A stretch of 64,000 nt of DNA from NCBI GenBank assembly GCA_036362985.1, contig JAYGXS010000003.1:39344321-39408320 (forward strand), read 5' to 3'. The DNA is from Ligula intestinalis (Eukaryota > Platyhelminthes > Cestoda > Diphyllobothriidea > Diphyllobothriidae). The notes under the pieces were generated by a model, which worked only from the letters and a program-made list of their open reading frames with translations, was not told the origin of the DNA and searched no databases. The position numbers were made by a program, and so were the translations under genes. The stretch's first letter is position 1; the number at the start of each line of letters is the position of its first letter. This document shows, one piece after another, positions 42,590 through 54,334 of this stretch.

Positions 42590-44075
42590 TTATTTGCAAA
42601 AGTATGCAGCCATATTGTCAGTAAAATTTTGCAATTTCAGAGCTAGCCTGTTCAGTTCGATGGTGTAAGTACCTGGTAATCGAGTATAATTGAAATCTTG
42701 GAAGGCCTGTTTTACAGCACTGTCAGAAAAACATTGTTTTTCGGCAAAATTAGTTTATGAAGTGCACCTCATATACCCCTAGTCCCAGCATTTTTTTCGT
42801 ACGGAAACGATGTTATGGAGTTCTAAGCGGTGGGGATCTAGGATAGACAAGGAAGGAAATTTTTGGAGGGAAGTGTAAAGTGAAAAAAGTAGTCGAGATA
42901 TTTTCCCACGGCTGCTAGGAAGAATTTGTTCCACATGTAAATGCAAGGTGTGCGCGGCGCATTGCGCCGTGGTCTATACTAATCTTACTCTAAAACGGTA
43001 AGTTATAGCTCAGGTAAGTTGAAGTAGACGACCTCCTAACGAAAATTTATATTTTTCAGGAATTTCAAGAAACCTGCAATTTGATAATAGTTTTTTATGC
43101 AATACTTTAAACGATAATACAGATTAGAATAATCTACAGATATAACTCAACAGCACTTCTAAATACAAAAAAATGCATCTAGCAGTTATGAAAGTTTATT
43201 CCACTGCCCATCTGAATTCCCCATCCATAAAACGTTATAACCATCGTTTTCCTAGGAAAAATGCTGCGATTAGGGATAATTGAGGTGCATTACATAAACT
43301 ACTGTTGCCTGGTTTTCCTGCAAAATGCTACCCAAATATCGGAAGAAGTGGTAATCAGTTGGAGGCAAGATCTGGTGAGTATGGTGGAGGATGGAGAACT
43401 TCCAGCTTAAAGTCCTGCAGTTTGTTATTGTCACTTGTGTTGTCTATGGTCGAGTGTTGTCACACAACAGAATAAGAATCGATCAGTTTGTGGATCATTT
43501 GGTATAACTGTTAACAATATAAATCTGCTCAAATCGATGAGTCGGGTTTCATGATATCATAAATGAGGCACGCCTGTACCAGGCCAGTAAACACTCACCA
43601 TCAACTTTCTTTGATGAATATTGCGCTTTAGGTTGTGTTTTGGTAGCTTTTCCTTGACCAACCGTAGCGTTGAATGTTTGCGGTTATCGTTTTGGGTCCA
43701 TTTTTCCTCACATGTCACAATTCAATTCAAAAAGTACTAATTATTTTGACGAGAGAGCAAAATCATGCATGTTTCTAAACGTTGTTGCTTTTTCAGTGCA
43801 TTTGGTTCTTGTGGAAACCACACATCTCACCCTGTCATTTTGCCGATTTCAGTTAGGTGAATTAATACTGCCTGCTTCCGAACAACAAACTCCACCGATA
43901 GTGCATGTGCTCTTTGAAATGGTTCTGACTTGACGGTGATTTTCAGCTCCTCCCTATTCACCTCTGATCCTGGCTGACCAAGTGGCCCATTCCTGATGTC
44001 AAAGTTATCAGAAAGAAATTTTGCAAACAACTCGGATACTTTGTGCTGTGTGCTGTGATGCAGCCTTTCCAGGTA
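42590..44075 (-). pseudogene. mariner transposase pseudogene, split by an insertion
   Basis: On the minus strand the N-terminal part reads SDNFDIRNGPLGQPGSEVN and VLIHLTEIGKM (the helix-turn-helix region of mariner transposases). It is followed by IVTCEEKW (normally GDEKW), then QPKAQYSSKKV in a shifted frame, then HPPYSPDLA with TDYHFFRYL one frame over. The C-terminus (KQAFQDFNYT to YFCK and stop at 42590-42592) resumes on the other side of a 567-bp element at 42743-43309. Frameshifts and stops make it non-functional. Without the insertion about 0.9 kb remains, near the usual 1-kb transposase ORF. It is cut DNA relating to a transposon, not a host gene. Confidence 0.82.
42743..43309. mobile_element. 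hAT-like inverted-repeat element, copy 2, inside the mariner pseudogene
   Basis: The ends GGCAAAATTAG and CTACTGTTGCC belong to imperfect inverted repeats of about 29 bp containing TAGTTTATG and TGCACCTCA. The flanking octamers are TGTTTTTC (42735-42742) and TGGTTTTC (43310-43317), matching at seven of eight positions. It contains no transposase. Family knowledge: 8-bp target duplications are characteristic of hAT transposons, although the ends are not the usual CAG-type. Confidence 0.85.
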
Positions 44076-46276
44076 AAAGACTCATACTTCATAATGTCAC
44101 GCATTTTCGACTTTATTTATCTTTAAACACGAATAGCAAAAAAGCATTTTAACATTTTAAAAGCAAAAATGGCTCAAATGGGGACATATGTGCGGCGTTT
44201 TCAAGCAATAACAAGAGGATGCCAGAATATTATACAAAAGGTAAATAAGGAGCTTTTAAATTTGACAATTTTCCTCACCAAACTTTGAATACTTGACGAA
44301 CCAATGCACAAATTCAAGAAATGTAGCAAGGGAATTCAGTAAATTTCATTCTTGAAATTTGTTTCCCATAGGCGACAGAGTGAAACCCAATAGCCCTTTT
44401 CCGCGAACCAAAGGTACGGTTCCTTAATTTTCTGCGGAGTGATCCTATTTTCCTATAAATCGTGCAACCGAACCCCTATAACTCATCTGATTTGATGTGA
44501 CCTGCCTCCTTTATTTTCTCCCGCATTTTGTATAGCTCATCAGAAGAACGTTCTTGTAAATTGGCCAAGTAACAGGTCTTCATGCGGTCGATACAAAGAT
44601 TTTACTAATACATCCTTCTGTAAGAATTTGCGTAGCGTGTATATTAAGCATTTTGTTCCTGCATGAGCTTCAAACTTACGCAAACAGTGAAATCTTGAAA
44701 CAAAAGAATGCCTCGCCACTCAATGGACTTCTTTTTGTCGTTCTAAAACTTGGATGGCAAAAAGAGCGTATAGGACAAATAAAATGTCTGCTGAAAAGCA
44801 CACGAAAGGAAAAATCCCACAGTTTTAATACAATTCAATCCAGAAAAAGAATGACTCGAAATGCGGTAAAGTAAAAGGAAACGGTTACGTAGATCAGGGC
44901 GTGAAAATCAAAGGATTGAGGTAACCAATTCCAGTTCAGGTTTATCCTATGTCCTAGTTGTTTATATAGACCTGGTATTTTTACCCGTACGCAGACTTCC
45001 CTCAGGGAACGCAGTACCCGGTAGTGTGCGCAAAAACATGTTTCCAGAAGGCTGACTTAGATCATCAGAGCAAATTTTTATTGCACTTTTTGGGAGTTAT
45101 GCAAAATCGCGTATTCGCAAAAATGGAATATACAAAATTGAAAGTTCCAATTAGTTCGCAAACGAACCATCAAATCAGGATGGGTGCATCCTGAAACAGA
45201 TCGGTGTACAATTAGCCACTACCTATGTGTATTATAGTTATGTTATCGAATATCGGAACTTTTTTTGAGGACATTAGACTTTTGGGGCTCAAGCAATTAG
45301 TGAAAGGACTTCTCACTCAGATTATTGTCGTTCTGAACAGAGTGCAGGATAAATCAGCTATCAGCGTGTGACTTTCAGACAGGACGTCTAGCGTCGCTCA
45401 ATATGACAAATATATTTACGCGATTGGGAACTTTTAAATCGAAATATTCATTCCACACGTTCGTCACCTTATTTTTGGTGAAACATTTAAAGTAGGCGTC
45501 AATCGCACGAAAGTCATCGAAGAACAAAATATTGAAAACTGGGCAATGAACGGTCGAACAACCCTACAAATCTGGCAAGGAACACAATAGGTAGGGTTAG
45601 GGCTAAAGTTAAGCTTGGACTTATGGTTAAGGCAACGTGTAGGTAGGCTGAGATAGGTAGGTGTGTAATTTAGTACTAAAAATCGGCTCAATTTGATGAC
45701 GACAGTGGATTTATCGATTTATTTTTGATTGCCAGCACGTTATCGCCCTTTTCCGTCCTTTAACCTCCCGTATCCCATTGCCACCACTCCATTTTTATTC
45801 TCCCACCTGTCGAGTGTGTTCGTAAGTAGGGTCCTGAAACAATGTTTGCCGGGTACCGGGTTCGAACCGTCAATCCTTGCCTAGTATTTCCCACAGAATG
45901 ACACCCCGGTCTTCCTATGACCTTTCCTGTGATTCATAACCAAGTTCTGTCGCCGGCCTAACCTAAACTCATGTGTCCATTGATGACGCATACATTTTTT
46001 CCGAATTGAAAGTGTGACCGTAAATCTAACAACTACTAATTCGGCGAGAATTGAAGTAATGTTATAAAATCGTATATTTATTTAAGTAGCTATGTGTCAA
46101 TTATTTAAATAATAACATTCGTTTGGCAAATATTCGTTTTTTCTCTAATGACGGGGATGGTAAAATTGCAACAAGGGAAAAGAATTTGACCATCGACTGC
46201 GTTCCTGAATGATGCATGTTAACAACCATTACCCAGCCGTTATTAGGGACCGTTACAGTCCTCGCCATGTATGTAC

Positions 46277-46382
46277 CCATTGCTTTCCATATATTAGCCT
46301 TTTTGCATAGCTCTACCACTTCGTTCGCGGCTTTGATTGTCTGCCTTATTCCGTGGGTCTCTTCCTCAATGTGCAATAACTC
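46277..46382 (-). CDS. Candidate internal exon of an unrecognised gene
   Basis: A very good acceptor (TATTTTTTTATAG) is followed by an open frame: ELLHIEEETHGIRQTIKAAN, then EVVELCKKANIWKAMG. It looks like an amphipathic, possibly coiled-coil helix. The likely donor is G|GTACAT after 46277, which is weak. No partner exon was identified. Confidence 0.3.
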
Positions 46383-48624
46383 CTATAAAAAAATATATCG
46401 TAGGTTTATTCTGGCACTTCTTCAGACCCACGCTTACGTCGCTAAATGTACGATTTAATATGAACAATAGGGCGCACTGTTGGAACCTTCTTTAAAGGAA
46501 GGAAAGTCTGTTCATAGGCATAGTAAATAAAATTACCTCATAAAAGCAACCCAAAACTGGCATGGATAATGACCTATCGTAAAGCAAGGAAATTAGAAAT
46601 GATTGTAACTTGAGTTAACAGATCTATAAGCATGAATTGGAGGGATGGTATTGTCAGATATAAACTTCAAACTTAAAGTAGATGTGATCCGAGCATTGGC
46701 CGAATTTAAATAAGCATATCTCTCAGATGAAGGCAAGATTTCACTTTTATTGGGATCTTCGGATCTCGTAGAGTTTTTAATGACCTCAGCAATATAGTTT
46801 ACTGAGACAAATTGAAAGTAAAATTATCCAGGCGGTAAGGGAAGACGACCCTAAAGAACACTTAAGCTAGTAGCAAAAAGTGTACTCAGTTTTCGCACAG
46901 TTCTCGTGAAGGTATTCTACATAAACATGAGGACTGGTATACTGCCGTTTAAATTAGGTTCCGAAAACGATTTGTATATTGCCGAATACATATAAAGCCG
47001 AGGGGTCTATAGAACTATACCGCGTCGGATGTGTCAACGATAATATTGAGGCGTATTTAGGGAATATCATTCAGTGCGAAAGTCGGTGTTGGAGGTGTCG
47101 ATTACTTGAGACGCGTTTTGGGTAAAAATGGACAAACTTGAGTAAATAAGCTTTCTGTGAATTATTGCTTAGAATCCATTTGTATATTAAGTAATTTCGT
47201 GAGGAAGTCATATGCAAGACACTGTGGTTTAATTAATTTATTGAGTTTCGTCGATACCAAGAGTAGCTATATCCACATGCACACTGCTTGTATGAAAATA
47301 AATCACCTGGCACGCGATCACGTAGAGTAAGAACGTGGCGGGTACGATTCCTTTTCAAAAATAGAGTTAATCCGCATCAAGTACATTGTATGAGCAAGTT
47401 GGTTCTTCGGTACGATAAAATGATAACTGGAACAAAATGAATGAGACGGCTAAAGAAGAAAAAGGCCAAGGCGATCTCCTTTCAATAATATGGGACATCA
47501 TCTTGTGTCAGCAAGAGTATACCGAAATCCTTCGAGAGTATTGGGGGGGGGGGCGAATATAAATTGTAACGTCATCTTTATGACGCATATGCTGTATAGG
47601 CATGTGCATATTATAATAATATTTGTTTTAGATACGTTTTAAAATGGTAGCTTTATTGTACAAGGAAATTATTAAGAAAAAAGCAGGACTGTGCGTTATT
47701 ATGTACTTAAATCTTCATGTTCATTGTCGCTAATGATACGCTGATATGATGGAAATTGGAACTAAATTGCTGTTGGATTCTCCTGAGCCCGGGAATGATC
47801 ATCAGAGAAAGGTGTCGTTGAAGGGCGAAGAAAACAGCGGCAGGTGAGGAGAGAAATTGAGCTGTAGAGAGTTGCTAGCAGGAAAGTTGCTAGTGAAGAG
47901 CACGTGGTCAGACCGGAAAGTGTTGTATTTCGAGTTCAAGAAAAATTTGAAAATTGATAAATTAAAACGACGCAGAAGTTTAGCTAAGAGCCCACAGATC
48001 TCGACCACTGATCTGTGAAACTTTATGTTCATTTATGTTTATTCGCATTCGGTGGGCGTGTGTGCCTACCTATGCGTACAAGCGAAACAATTTATCTGAA
48101 CGCGGTAGTTTCTCAAGGCCAGGTAGATCAGTGAAGATCATATTGAAAACTTTCTGCTTACAGTTCAAATATCATCACTGCATATACAGTAGGCGCATGC
48201 GTATTGATAAAAGTAATTATATTTACTAAGATTACTGCCAGTGTTATAAGTGTGTCTACGCATTTGAGGGTTATGTGCCTTGATGAAATTGTTCCATTTT
48301 ATTCTAAATTATAATTGCTTTTATATACAGGCAGCATTAAATACAGTGTCATGTAAGACGTAACGAAACAATTTACATTTAAATTGCAGTGGTGTAGTTA
48401 AAGTCATGCATTACATTTCATGGGTGGCTGAGGGTTGTCTTGCAGCGAGAGCCGACGGTTACCAAAAAATTTACTTATCTAACTGTCGCTTAAAGACATG
48501 CACACTATCTGAGGTTCATTTTTCGCCTCCAAGTGAGTAATGGGTCGAATCACGCTCTCACTGAAAGATAACCTTTCATGATCTAGGTGCCACATTTGCG
48601 TTGGAACATTTGATAGATCGTAAA

Positions 48625-48720
48625 GAAAACGAAGACACGATCGCTGGAATGGCAGTTTTATTCTTCTGAGCTTTGGGCTTCAAACGAGAAGCCGTCGTCA
48701 GAGAAAGCGAGAAGTTCATG
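48625..48720 (-). mobile_element. Penelope-type tail with hammerhead-like core, locus J
   Basis: The plus strand shows GAAGACACGATCGCTGGAAT, as in other tail ends. The minus strand reads CTGACGA, C, GGCTTC, loop, GAAGCC, CAAAGCTCAG: a CUGANGA box and a stable helix II, with one mutation in the GAAA box. Confidence 0.55.
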
Positions 48721-49309
48721 GATTAACGCGCAAGCGAGTGACTTTTGAAACTCAAAAAAGCTTCCGGATTTCAGGGGTAGTGCACGTCAGCAGACAATGC
48801 AGCTGCTCTATAGAAGTGTTAACCTCATTGTTCTATACGATAAGAGAATGAAATTAAGCCAAGTCAGTCGTTGTTGATGTGATTGATTTCTTAGACATCC
48901 ACCAGTTTTATCACAAACAGTTGCACCTGTCATTCTTCATTCAGGGCTTACAAGCAAGAATTCCACTATCCATCTGTGGATTAACGGTCGAATGATCGAA
49001 TACTTGATTAAAAGCTTTCTTAGAACAACTTTTGATAAGTGTCGCTGCGCTTTAACTTAAGGTGGTACGTCGTATCATTCACATAATAAATTATATACTT
49101 CTAGAAATATACGGGGATTATCCGGGCTCATCGGTTCTTGGAGAATCCATAAACTTACAGCTCCACCTTAAATTTAAAACATAAAATGACTTTAAAAGTA
49201 TTTACCGAAGGCAAATGTATGCTCACCGATTGATCTCAGTATTTGTACTTTTCAGCTTGAAGTATTCAGCGGGAGTTTTAACGCGAGTGGTGGCGCCCAA
49301 TTAAGCACG

Positions 49310-49636
49310 ATGTCTAAGCAGAAGGAGGACGTTCTCCTCATGGTTAAGCATGTGAAGTATAAAAAAGTTGACGGTACTTTATATGTAAATTCTGGTCGTG
49401 TCGCATGGCGCAATCAGACATCGGACTCGTTTCGAATTAGTGCACCATTCGAGGACATTCGAATGCAGCGTGTCAGCCCAGATCAAAAAGAGAAAGTTCA
49501 GCTCCAGCTGTTAATGCACAACAATGAATCCTTCACTTTTCAATTTTCGGATCCTATTGGTCGAGAAAAGCAGCAAGAAATGCGAAATCGCGTCAAGGAA
49601 ATGCTCCAGAATTTATTACCGAAATTTAAAGACAAA
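49310..49636 (+). CDS. GTF2H1: GTF2H1 exon 1
   Basis: 109 codons, PH-like domain, ending LLPKFKDK in phase 0 at donor GTAAGT. Confidence 0.95.
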
Positions 49637-52115
49637 GTAAGTTTTCTGCTTTTCGTCATTGTGCGCTGACAATAAGTTGGATATGGGGACGATGCCAGTA
49701 GTGAACCAAATACTGCTGCTAAAAATCAGTTCAGATTATTGTTTTGTTTATTACGCCTTAATTGCTGCTGTCAGCAATATTCTCGTATCTTGGTAGCTCG
49801 CAGCCCTTCTAGAGTAAATTTTCCTTTGGGTGCCAGTAATACGTTGAGACCTTTGAAGGATTGCCTTCAGTCGTGAACCTTTTGCCTGACTTCATTCTCT
49901 GGCAGTTATCAAAAAGCCATTCTTGCTAGCAGGAGGCTTTAAGAAACATCTCACCCCATGCGAATGCTTTAAAAATCGCCACGAACACTCAGTACTGCTA
50001 CCAAAGCACTCGGCAGCGCAATCTGCCTCTTTATGCACCTGCTCCCATCCAGCTTTATTTATCATGTCTGGTAATGTGACTGCGCGGCCAAGGCCTGTAC
50101 ATAGTGTTTTATGTTTGTGCCATTCACACAACATTTTACTGGCACAAAGTGACACATTCGTTAACACAGTGTTAAGATGTTGCTGTAATTATAATTTGTA
50201 CCTTCTTAGTCAACTCAGCCATATTTTGCAGTCTTTTCATGCTGTCCTGTCAATTTTTAAAATATTGTCTCTATGCTTCTCCTTCTCTAGGCGCATTCTG
50301 AATTAAACGAAAAGTTTCGCTTATTGGAAGCAAATCCTCAGCTCTTGGCCCTATATAAGGAGTTGGTAGTAACCGGTATCCTCAGTTCCGAAGAGTTTTG
50401 GGCTCGTCCTGAGTTTCCACAGAAATCCGAATCCACACCAACGGCATCGAATGCCAAAGCTGGCGAAAAACAGGGCCTATCAGATGCTTCCACAAAATCG
50501 CAGGCTCTTACAAGTTACCGTTTACAGGAACGATCACAGACTCCAGGTGTACCAAGCTTTCTTCTCAGTGACATCAAACCGGAAGTGGATGGTGTAAATA
50601 GCATAAAATACAACCTCACACAGGAGACAATTGATGCCATTTTCCGAGCTTATCCTACGGTACGACAAAGGCATCGTGAGCTCGTTCCCGATAAGCTGTC
50701 TCAAACCGCGTTTTGGGAGAAGTTTTTCCAGTCTCACTATTTTCACAGGTTTGTTCACTTCTTATTTACATACTTGTTATTTTCATTCAAATTGTATCAT
50801 TCTGCTGATGCCTTTAATTGTTTCCTCACGTTTTTTTTCTAACCCAAGTCGTGTAAGCTAAATTTATACCAAGGTCCTTGCTTGATTCCCGCTACACATT
50901 TCTTTGAATTTCCCTTTTGACAGAGATCGGATCCAAATAAAACAGGACGACGTTTTCGGTGAGTGTGCAGCACAGGATGAACGCATACTTCAAAGTGAAC
51001 TTCGCAAGTCCCGTCGAATGCGTTTATCGACCCATCTAAATGTAGGTGAGTTGGAGGATAAAAATGCCTTCGAGGGTTATGGAACCGATCTCATTGACAC
51101 AAATGTCACGCCCGTTGCCTCAGCCTCAGTTACGCCGAATGCTTCTGACCAGAAGCTATCCGCTAATCAACTGCTGCTTCGCCGGTTTAATATGCACTCG
51201 ATTATGATTTTACGATCCCTTTCTTCGATTGATCCTCCTGGCCAACATCCAGTAAATCACTTGGACCCTACTCATAATGAGGCATCTTACAAAGAGCTTG
51301 CTTCCAGTGGCCATCTGAAAGAGCGCATATTTCCTACGGAGTTGCGCGATGAAACGTCAGAGGCAACAATATCTTTGCATCTGGAAAATACTAAAGACTA
51401 TTTTGAGGGGCCAACTGTCGCTCAGTCAAATTCAGTGAGTGGATTGCAACTAAATGGTGGTCCTGGAAGCGCTTCCTTCAAAAGCGGTCTTAATCCCAGC
51501 CAGGCAAGACAAGCTCTTCTCGCTTGTCTCGCGTCTATCAAAATGGCTCGACGAGCACCACCTTGTGTTTGTTCAGACTACAACGCCCAACTAGCCATTG
51601 CTGACGTTTCGGCTGGTGGTTTTTTGATGGGTGGAAAGTCTAGTGTACGTGAGCAAACGGACTGGAAGGTAGACTCACGCGCCTCGGCAGGAAATTCCAA
51701 CAATGGAGCTCCCGGTTCTTCCGTTAATGACGCCGTATCTGCAGCTCCTCAACACAATCACTCAGTTGTCTTACTCTCTCCTGATCAGTCAAAGGAACTT
51801 GCTCTTCTTTATGCCAGTGCCGGTGAGCTGCTCCGTCACTTTTGGGCATGTTTTCCTGTCACTAGTCCCCAGCTAGGAGAAAAACTGGATCGAATAAGCG
51901 AGAGTCTCAATCGTTTCAAGTCCACAAAACTGTATCCCTTTATTACATCCCTGGAATCCCCCGGAGTTCTTGTTGAACCCAACACTTCCTCCACTGCAAC
52001 AAAGGGTGCCTGTTCAACTACCCGATACCGGTCTCGGGCTACCGCTCACTTAGAATCAATGATAAACTGCGCGGAATCCAAATATAAAGAGTGGAACGAA
52101 CGGCGTCGAAAATGA
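49310..52115 (+). CDS. GTF2H1: General transcription factor IIH subunit 1 (p62/TFB1)
   Basis: Core subunit of TFIIH, acting in RNA polymerase II initiation and nucleotide excision repair in the nucleus. Its N-terminal PH-like domain binds TFIIE and acidic activation domains. Exons: 49310-49636, 50291-50748, 50924-52115, with consensus borders (AAA|GTAAGT, CTCTAG|GCG, AG|GTTTGT, TTGACAG|AGA) and matching phases. The 658-residue product shows a PH-like domain at residues 1-109 (DGTLYV, RVAW, KVQLQLLMHN), BSD 1 around 118-155 (SSEEFW at 141-146), BSD 2 around 217-265 (AFWEKFFQSHYFHRDR) and the conserved C-terminal helix GELLRHFWACFP at 562-573. It is about 110 residues longer than the human protein, from Ser/Gly/Asn-rich insertions. 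The start is the only suitable ATG. No clear polyadenylation signal is seen. Confidence 0.96.
49637..50290 (+). other. GTF2H1 intron 1
   Basis: A 654-nt intron. Open frames on both strands at 49892-50306 have no recognised similarity. No transposon boundaries are seen. Confidence 0.85.
50291..50748 (+). CDS. GTF2H1: GTF2H1 exon 2
   Basis: 458 nt covering BSD 1 and most of BSD 2. It ends with AG, completed by A in exon 3 to give the Arg of SHYFHRDR. Confidence 0.95.
50924..52115 (+). CDS. GTF2H1: GTF2H1 exon 3 (terminal)
   Basis: 1192 nt after acceptor CCCTTTTGACAG, ending at TGA 52113-52115. It holds the end of BSD 2, the less conserved middle (RRFNMHSIMILRSL, YFEGPT) and the C-terminal domain. 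Confidence 0.95.
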
Positions 52116-53384
52116 TGTCTGTATATTTAAAACTTATCTTTCTATTATTGTATACATATTTTTATGCAGCAGTGACTCCTTTCTTCTTTATTTCTAGGTG
52201 CTTTGCGTAAGCTCTTGCTCATCGTAAGGTCATTACGATAGCTGCTTTTCCTGCAGATATACGACTAAATGCCATTTTTCGTATGCCTATCTGAACCTTG
52301 GTTGTAACTTCTAACTCATGATCTTGTTTACCTTAAATCCTAGAGGCCTGTAAGTTTTTAATATGTTTACTCTGTTTCAGCTCGCAAAAAGTTGATTGTT
52401 ATTAAGTATTTGTGTTAAACCTTCGATCGGACAACTATGCCACGCTAAACAGCTTGCTGTTTAGGGATCTATTTTCCTGAACTTCCTCCTTCGCTTAACT
52501 AGACCTCCACTATTTATTGACTGATTTTCACATTTGCCAAGGACACCTTGGGGCCTCTTCCATTATTTGGTTGGCTTTGGTGTCTCAAAAACATCCACTC
52601 GATATTCGACGGTACCGACTAGTCCTTCTTTGCTATTTGATTGTGCCAGTCAGGTCAGTTATATGTGTGCATTCCGCTTTGACACCTAACCACTTTCTTC
52701 CCAGTACTGGAATGTTGACGCATTTCAATAGCTTCACACGTTATTGGTTACCTTGGGTCCTGGGCGACGTTTTGAACCTTTGCGATAATTGGAGATTCAA
52801 TTACTTTGGAGTAACGCTAATGAGGTAAAACGATCCTCCCTAACTTGGTAACTTCAGTTCTACAGAGATTGTGTTATCTGGTGGAACACGGCTAACGTAT
52901 TCGATTATTATTTTAACCTACCTTTGCCGTTAGCGCTGTCACTGCGATTTTTATCAGTTCAGTGGGTTCTTTGAACTTGACGCTGTGTATTATGTTCGCA
53001 ATTAAAACCTGCACTTTTGGGTTATATGGTCAAGACAAGTCTTAAATACTTTCTAGGCGGAAAGCTAATTACACGTCATTGAGGTGTAGATTTTGTGCGA
53101 GTATCTTGTGCCGGTAGCGCTTTGTTAGCAAATATCCCTTTTGATTTCATAATATTACGCCTTAGTTGCCCAATCTATCGAACTACATATCCAAACGTGA
53201 AACGTTTCACATTTAGCGTCCGACTCGGAAACTCCTGCTGCTTAGTAGATCTGAATCCTCAAGTAAGTCTTGCTGAAAATTTGTCCGCAAGCTTGATGAT
53301 ACGATTCCCACATCTTCCTGCCTGTTCGATAATTTATTCAGGTCTTTAAAAAAACCAAACTAGTCCTGCATCTAACATCTCTCA
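52116..53384. other. GTF2H1 3' flank
   Basis: Probable 3' UTR, then intergenic DNA. No AATAAA is visible close to the stop. Nothing else is recognised. Confidence 0.5.
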
Positions 53385-53815
53385 GATTATTCGCAAAATG
53401 ACGTTTCGACCGTCTTTTCCGACAACGTTCATCGTGTATCTTCCAGTTGGTTGGGTGTGAAGGGCGATGATTCGCACACGATTCGGTTTATAATGATTAT
53501 AGACTGGCACCGCGTTTACCACATTTTCTCTTTTCCTTCGTCTTTCTGGGCCAAGTTTTATGAATACTGGAAGCGAATTTGGCGCGGCGTGAGCCTGCAC
53601 CGCGTAATGTGTGTTATTGCTGCGCATCTGCAGTAAAGAAGGCAGAAAGGGGTGTCTGTGGAAATCGTCCTCCCCCATTTGGATAGAACTGTAGTTTCAG
53701 CAGATGCCAGCAGAATTTGGTCTGGCCGCTCTCATTTGTCAACTGGTCGCTATCAAAGACTGCCAAACGCACACAAAGTGAAGACCGTCCTCGGCCTTCA
53801 TCAGTCGTCTTAAAT
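53385..53815 (-). mobile_element. Unit bounded by two same-strand hammerhead-like cores, locus K
   Basis: On the minus strand the segment begins with GACTGATGAAGGCCGAGGAC, GGTCTTCAC (about 53812-53780). It ends with CGATGAACGTTGTCGG, AAAAGACGGTCGAAACGTCA (about 53440-53398). Each resembles a hammerhead core, one keeping CUGAUGA and the other keeping GAAACGUC. The 380 bp between has no clear ORF. The family GACGGTCGAAACGTC is typical of decayed retroelement ends, but the assignment is tentative. Confidence 0.5.
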
Positions 53816-54098
53816 GACAAAATGCCAGATGGTTTGAGGCATGGTAACTATGCTGGCACCTACAAGATGTGGTGACGTTTACGGGCCAATTAGAAGCCGA
53901 GTAGTATTTATATTAAACCAATTAGTGCACTACACGTGGATGCTCAAATTGCAACCGAAGTTTACAGTCAGAAAATGTGTTCTTCCTTCTTGCCTACGAA
54001 CAAAACTCCCAGAACTGAGTTGTTTTTTGCGGGTTGGGAAGAAGCCATGTGGTTAGATATTGCCTCCAGAAAATCTAGTAATGATAAGATTATTTCAG

Positions 54099-54218
54099 GT
54101 AATTGCGTCTATTTGGGCTCAGACAGGCTTTCCGAAAGGCCTTCGCAAGAAGATACAGGGAGTTGAAGGCAAGTTGAATCTCTACCGGAAAGAAGTGAAA
54201 GAACTGCTCCTATACCAA
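54099..54218 (+). CDS. Candidate internal exon of an unrecognised plus-strand gene (A)
   Basis: This 40-codon phase 0-0 exon has consensus borders (GATTATTTCAG and CAA|GTAAAT). It reads VIASIWAQTGFPKGLRKKIQ, then GVEGKLNLYRKEVKELLLYQ: a basic, helix-forming, coiled-coil-like segment. The same TCAG|GTAATT site could instead be a donor for the open frame upstream (MDAQIATEV to KIIS), so the direction of splicing is uncertain. Confidence 0.4.
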
Positions 54219-54334
54219 GTAAATTTGCTCTAGCCTTGGCGCGAAACGTACTTCAGGGCTCGCACAGAGAAGAGCGCAAAAAGTACATAAATGCGCTGAG
54301 ACTGAAGTTGTCAGTCCTTGATGAGGCTACTAAG
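54215..54334 (+). CDS. Candidate exon in an overlapping frame (B)
   Basis: The frame reads PSKFALALARNVLQGS, HREERKKYINALRLKLSVLD, EATK, ending at donor AAG|GTGAGA in phase 0. It overlaps candidate A in another frame, and I cannot place its 5' border. Either A and B are alternatives or one is spurious. Confidence 0.3.

Larger units (their letters stand above)
44080..49309. other. Intergenic region upstream of GTF2H1
   Basis: It holds a candidate exon (46277-46382, minus), a decayed Penelope-type tail (48625-48720), a G run near 47546-47555 and no other recognisable feature. A pyrimidine-rich acceptor (TTGTACTTTTCAG ending at 49255) lies 54 nt before the GTF2H1 start and may end a 5' UTR intron or accept a spliced leader. 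Confidence 0.5.

Noticed and set aside
49892..50306. Open frames on both strands within GTF2H1 intron 1
   Set aside because: No similarity recognised; the flanking exon phases need the whole block removed.
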